A stretch of DNA of 64,000 nucleotides from Lachnospiraceae bacterium. Its GTDB lineage: Bacteria; Bacillota; Clostridia; Lachnospirales; Lachnospiraceae. Each line of letters opens with the position of its first letter. Within the stretch, counting starts at the first letter, position 1. Made by a program: the position numbers and the translations under genes. The notes below the pieces were generated by a model. That model saw nothing but the letters and a program-made list of their open reading frames with translations, was not told where the DNA came from and did no database searches. Location: NCBI GenBank assembly GCA_022796475.1, contig JAAWIS010000005.1:1-64000 (forward strand). Direction: 5' to 3'. Below are positions 61,621 through 64,000 of the stretch, in pieces.

Positions 61621-61812
61621 ATGTTAGATGGAAGAAAATTATATCGTTCTGAGCATGACAGAATGCTTTTTGGAGTTTGCGGAGGACTGGGAGAGTATCT
61701 GGGAGTTGATCCAACTTTGATCCGGCTGATTTGGGCGCTGTTTGCCTGTTCCGGAACTGGCGCTGTCGTTTACTTTATTGCGGCCATTATTATTCCGCTG
61801 CCTCCGGTATAA
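61621..61812 (+). CDS. PspC-domain small membrane protein
   Basis: The 63-residue protein is one PspC domain: KLYRSEHDRMLFGVCGGLGE (the family start), YLGVDPTLIRLIWALFAC and one membrane helix that ends in IAAIIIPLPP. It is of the short Gram-positive type (PspC N-terminal part only). AAAGGGAG precedes the ATG. It is the last gene of the PadR operon and probably interacts with its membrane partners. A hairpin follows at 61876. Confidence 0.9.
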   Translation: MLDGRKLYRSEHDRMLFGVCGGLGEYLGVDPTLIRLIWALFACSGTGAVVYFIAAIIIPLPPV

Positions 61813-61875
61813 GCACTGTGAAATGGGGTATACTCCTTATGAACCGATTCGCTGATTTACAGAAACAGTGAATGG

Positions 61876-61907
61876 ACAGAAAACGGCCAGTAAGTTACCG
61901 TTTCTGT
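61876..61907. terminator. Hairpin after the PadR operon
   Basis: ACAGAAAACGG (61876-61886) pairs with CCGTTTCTGT (61898-61907), one bulge. It has no clear T-run, so it may be a weak terminator. Confidence 0.45.
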
Positions 61908-61935
61908 TAATATTGGTAAAGGAGTGTATCAAAAT

Positions 61936-62157
61936 ATGCCGAAAAGCAAAAAAGATGTGAAGGATTCCTTTGATCCTGAAAACATGAAGCCGGAGGAAGT
62001 ACTTAAATTTGAAATTGCCACAGAACTTGGCCTTGCAGATAAAGTGATTTCCGGAGGCTGGAGAAGTCTGACAGCAAAGGAAAGCGGACGGATCGGAGGA
62101 TTGATTACAAAAAAGAAAAAAGAACTAAAAAAAGAATCTGACATAAAGATGAGCTGA
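61936..62157 (+). CDS. Small acid-soluble spore protein-like (SspF/alpha-beta type)
   Basis: The start at ATG 61936 has AAAGGAG 11 bases upstream; GTG 61924 is part of the ribosome site. The 73-residue protein has KFEIATELGLADKV..GGW..LTAKESGRIGGLITKK, which matches the SspF/alpha-beta pattern (K-E-x-A-x-ELG..; W..; K.xG...; ..ITK). Such proteins coat spore DNA and protect it. Divergent from standard SASPs in the Gly-Val-Gly-Gly spot (GRIGG). No sigma-G promoter was clear upstream. It stands alone between the PadR operon and cobalamin genes. Confidence 0.7.
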   Translation: MPKSKKDVKDSFDPENMKPEEVLKFEIATELGLADKVISGGWRSLTAKESGRIGGLITKKKKELKKESDIKMS

Positions 62158-62178
62158 CATGCTAAAAAGAGCGTTACA

Positions 62179-62253
62179 GCAGGCCAACGTGCCGCACAAT
62201 TTCTTTGAAAGGAAACGTCTGAAAGAAGGAATTTGTGGGGCGTTTTGGCCTGC
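62179..62253 (+). repeat. Imperfect long inverted repeat before cbiG
   Basis: GCAGGCCAA (62179-62187) pairs with TTGGCCTGC (62245-62253), and further in CACAA pairs with TTGTG (near 62195 and 62233), with mismatches between. The 3' arm ends 25 bases before the cbiG ATG, next to its ribosome site. A palindrome GCCTGC-TGCAGGC overlaps the 3' arm. There is no T-run. It does not match the cobalamin riboswitch consensus as I know it. Confidence 0.5.
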
Positions 62254-62277
62254 TGCAGGCATAACAGGAGGAAAACG

Positions 62278-63423
62278 ATGGGGCAAAATACAGGATATCA
62301 GCTTGCTCTGATTTGTTTTACTGCCAAAGGAGCTGTTCTTTGCAGGGAGATTGCAGAAGCGCTGAAGCAAGATGGTTTCTGCTGCCAGGGATACATAAAA
62401 AGGAGCAAAACAGAAAAGGGAGGAAGTTCTGAAAAAGGAAATGCCGGGCAAACAGATGACGGTGAGTACTTTGGACTGGAGCCGGTAAAGGAGCCTTTGA
62501 CAGAATGGGCCGGAAAACAATTTAAGCAGGCTGATGGATTGATTTTTATCGGAGCTGCCGGAATTGCAGTGCGGGCATCAGCAAGATGGATTCAGGACAA
62601 ATTTCTGGATCCGGCTGTGGTGGTGGTGGATGAAAAAGGGCAGTTTGTCATTCCGATTCTGTCTGGTCACGTAGGCGGCGCCAACAAACTGGCACAGCGG
62701 ATCAGCAGATATATTCATGGGATTCCAGTAATTACTACGGCAACAGATATCCAGGGGAAATTTTCGGTAGACATGTTTGCAAAGGAGCATAATCTGTTTC
62801 TTTCCGATCGGGAGTTGGCCAAAAAGGTTTCTGCAGATATTTTGGAAGGATGCGCTGTTGGATTTTTTTCCGATTTTCCTGTTACAGGCAGTATTCCCAA
62901 GGGCTGCATCCAAACTCCGGGATACAGGCGCAAGATCGTAATATCGGTGAAAAATAAGGAAAAAAATGATTGGGAAGAAACCCTTTATTTAGTTCCCAGG
63001 ATCGTAACCATTGGGATTGGCTGCAGAAGGGGGATTGAAAAGGAGAAATTAAGAGAACAAATCCTGTCCTGCCTGAGGGAGCAGGGGATTTTTATCCAGG
63101 CAGTGTGTCAGGCGGCTACGATTGATCGGAAAATAAATGAAGAAGCATTAGATGAGCTGTGCCGGGAAATGGGATGGCCTCTTTTTGGCTTTTCAGTGAA
63201 AGAGTTAAAAAGCCTGGAAGGGAAATTTTCCGATTCTGAATTTGTGGAGCAGACGGTAGGAGTGGGAAATGTATGCGAGCGGGCAGCAGTATTTGCAAGC
63301 AGGAATCAGGGCGGGACATTACTGCTGAAAAAGCAGGTGCTGGAAGGCGCTACATTGGCCTTGGCAGTTTCGGACTGGCAGTTGGATGTGGAAGCGAAAG
63401 GCCAGGGTGCCTGTGAACCGTAA
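62278..63423 (+). CDS. cbiG: Cobalt-precorrin 5A hydrolase CbiG
   Basis: ATG 62278 follows AGGAGGAAAA; the longer frame from 62233 crosses the inverted repeat. The 381-residue enzyme opens the delta-lactone of cobalt-precorrin-5A in anaerobic cobalamin synthesis. Seen are FIGAAGIAVRA, ILSGHVGGANKLAQRI (N-terminal CbiG), a central region TATDIQGKFSVDMFAKE, and a C-terminal CbiG domain (TIGIGCRRGIEKEKL; AVCQAATIDRKINEEAL; VGVGNVCERAAVFAS). It is followed 166 bases later by cbiD. Confidence 0.92.
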   Translation: MGQNTGYQLALICFTAKGAVLCREIAEALKQDGFCCQGYIKRSKTEKGGSSEKGNAGQTDDGEYFGLEPVKEPLTEWAGKQFKQADGLIFIGAAGIAVRASARWIQDKFLDPAVVVVDEKGQFVIPILSGHVGGANKLAQRISRYIHGIPVITTATDIQGKFSVDMFAKEHNLFLSDRELAKKVSADILEGCAVGFFSDFPVTGSIPKGCIQTPGYRRKIVISVKNKEKNDWEETLYLVPRIVTIGIGCRRGIEKEKLREQILSCLREQGIFIQAVCQAATIDRKINEEALDELCREMGWPLFGFSVKELKSLEGKFSDSEFVEQTVGVGNVCERAAVFASRNQGGTLLLKKQVLEGATLALAVSDWQLDVEAKGQGACEP

Positions 63424-63486
63424 CAGGCCAGGCCAAATCTCTTACAAAATATTAGTTTTTCTATTCCATTCTGCTTAAAAATTCAG

Positions 63487-63492
63487 TATAAT
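63487..63492 (+). promoter_or_regulatory. Possible -10 box before cbiD
   Basis: TATAAT at 63487-63492 with no acceptable -35 at 16-18 bases. It is offered as a weak site only. Confidence 0.25.
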
Positions 63493-63589
63493 AATCTCAC
63501 CTGTCTTAGCGGATGAAAAAGGAAATTGAAAAGAACAGAAGACAGAGGCTAAAAAGGCCAGGTACAGGCCCAAAGAAAGGAGAGGCTGC

Positions 63590-64000
63590 TTGGTTTTTAA
63601 GCAGCAGGAATATTTGGAAGGGCAATATACATTAGAAAAACAAGATACATACGGAGAACAAAAAAATATGCGCTGCGGATATACCACAGGAACCTGCGGA
63701 GCAGCAGCAGCTTTTGCAGCGGCGGCCCTGCTGTTTGAGGAAGAGGAACTGGCTAAAGTCCAGGTAGAAACTCCAAAAGGGCTTTCATTTCAAATTGATA
63801 TTGTACAGTCACAGTTAGAGGACGGTATGGCGTGCTGCGGAGTGATCAAAGATTCTGGAGATGATCCGGATGTTACAAATGGGGCATTGGTTTTCGTTTC
63901 TATTACCCAAAATCCGGAGCTGGCATTCCAAAAAGAGGGGACAGACGAAAAAGCGGAAGAACACCTGGTAAAAAAAGAAGGATCTATGTCTGAAAACTGG
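63590..64000 (+). CDS. cbiD: Cobalt-precorrin-5B C1-methyltransferase CbiD, cut by right edge
   Basis: The frame is open from a TTG at 63590, with AAAGGAG seven bases upstream, to the window end. An alternative ATG is at 63668 (GGAG upstream). The family start MRCGYTTGTCGAAAAFAAAA follows from that ATG, and GVIKDSGDDPDVTNGALVF is the CbiD signature. It methylates C1 of cobalt-precorrin-5B, the step after CbiG. The 26-residue N-terminal extension from TTG is not typical. The C-terminal two thirds of the gene lie outside the window. Confidence 0.9.
   Translation, partial: MVFKQQEYLEGQYTLEKQDTYGEQKNMRCGYTTGTCGAAAAFAAAALLFEEEELAKVQVETPKGLSFQIDIVQSQLEDGMACCGVIKDSGDDPDVTNGALVFVSITQNPELAFQKEGTDEKAEEHLVKKEGSMSENW

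Noticed and set aside
62158..62277. Cobalamin riboswitch before cbiG
   Set aside because: No B12-box (GCCACTG/GCCACTG-like) or conserved core found; only an inverted repeat.
1..64000. CRISPR arrays, tRNA, rRNA, transposases or phage genes
   Set aside because: None was found by reading; short repeats present are hairpins or direct repeats, not spaced arrays.

Overview
The window looks like a chromosomal segment of a spore-forming, Gram-positive clostridium, most likely Lachnospiraceae. The reasons are: strong AGGAGG-type ribosome binding sites with GTG and TTG starts as well as ATG; a SpoIIIE/FtsK translocase next to a TepA-type ClpP-like protease; a small acid-soluble spore protein-like gene; lipoprotein-type ABC binding proteins; and the order priA-def-fmt-(peptidase)-rsmB-rlmN-prpC-prkC-rsgA-rpe-thiN, which is the Bacillus/Clostridium housekeeping arrangement. 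No rRNA, tRNA, CRISPR array, phage or transposase gene was seen. The organism call is inference from gene content.

Layout. 1-7.9 kb: the start of a leftward exported-protein gene (cut by the edge), a GT-C-like membrane glycosyltransferase, a leftward SsuABC/NMT1-like ABC importer, and a leftward two-gene cassette (WecE-like aminotransferase, then a GT2/ATP-grasp fusion). Structured intergenic repeats lie in the gaps. 7.9-12.7 kb: a sulfur-handling module with a TusA-like protein, a LysR regulator, a YeeE/YedE transporter split into two genes around a second TusA, and a thioredoxin-reductase-like flavoprotein with a thioredoxin-like tail that lacks its CxxC. 12.9-17.9 kb: an SLH-domain exported protein and a MacA/MacB-like adaptor-ATPase-permease set. 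17.9-23.2 kb: an M19 dipeptidase, then a Na/Pi cotransporter with a PhoB/PhoR-like two-component pair behind a phased Pho-box-like site. 23.3-30.5 kb: a TrpXYZ-like ABC importer, an SH3/NlpC-P60 wall hydrolase, citrate synthase and NAD-type isocitrate dehydrogenase. 30.7-36.3 kb: an unknown protein, TepA behind a sigma-G-like promoter, and SpoIIIE/FtsK.

36.4-55.6 kb is compact housekeeping DNA on the plus strand: fhs, murE and murF homologues, then priA to thiN, a pyridoxamine kinase and serS. 55.6-59.3 kb holds a possible small RNA, a 24-codon leader ORF with a strong ribosome site, an FtsA-like ATPase with beta-grasp-like repeats at its C-terminus, and an unknown protein. 59.4-61.8 kb is a PadR-DUF1700-DUF4097-PspC envelope-stress-type operon with a near-perfect palindromic operator. 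61.9-64 kb has a divergent spore-protein gene and the cobalamin genes cbiG and cbiD (cut by the right edge).

Most novel-looking items: the GT2/ATP-grasp ORF with an internal ribosome site exactly at the fusion joint; a 204-bp inverted-repeat-bounded multi-hairpin element; the leader ORF in front of the FtsA-like gene; the split transporter/TusA/degenerate-thioredoxin sulfur cassette; and a MurE homologue with an altered specificity motif. All promoter, operator and hairpin calls were made by eye and are untested.
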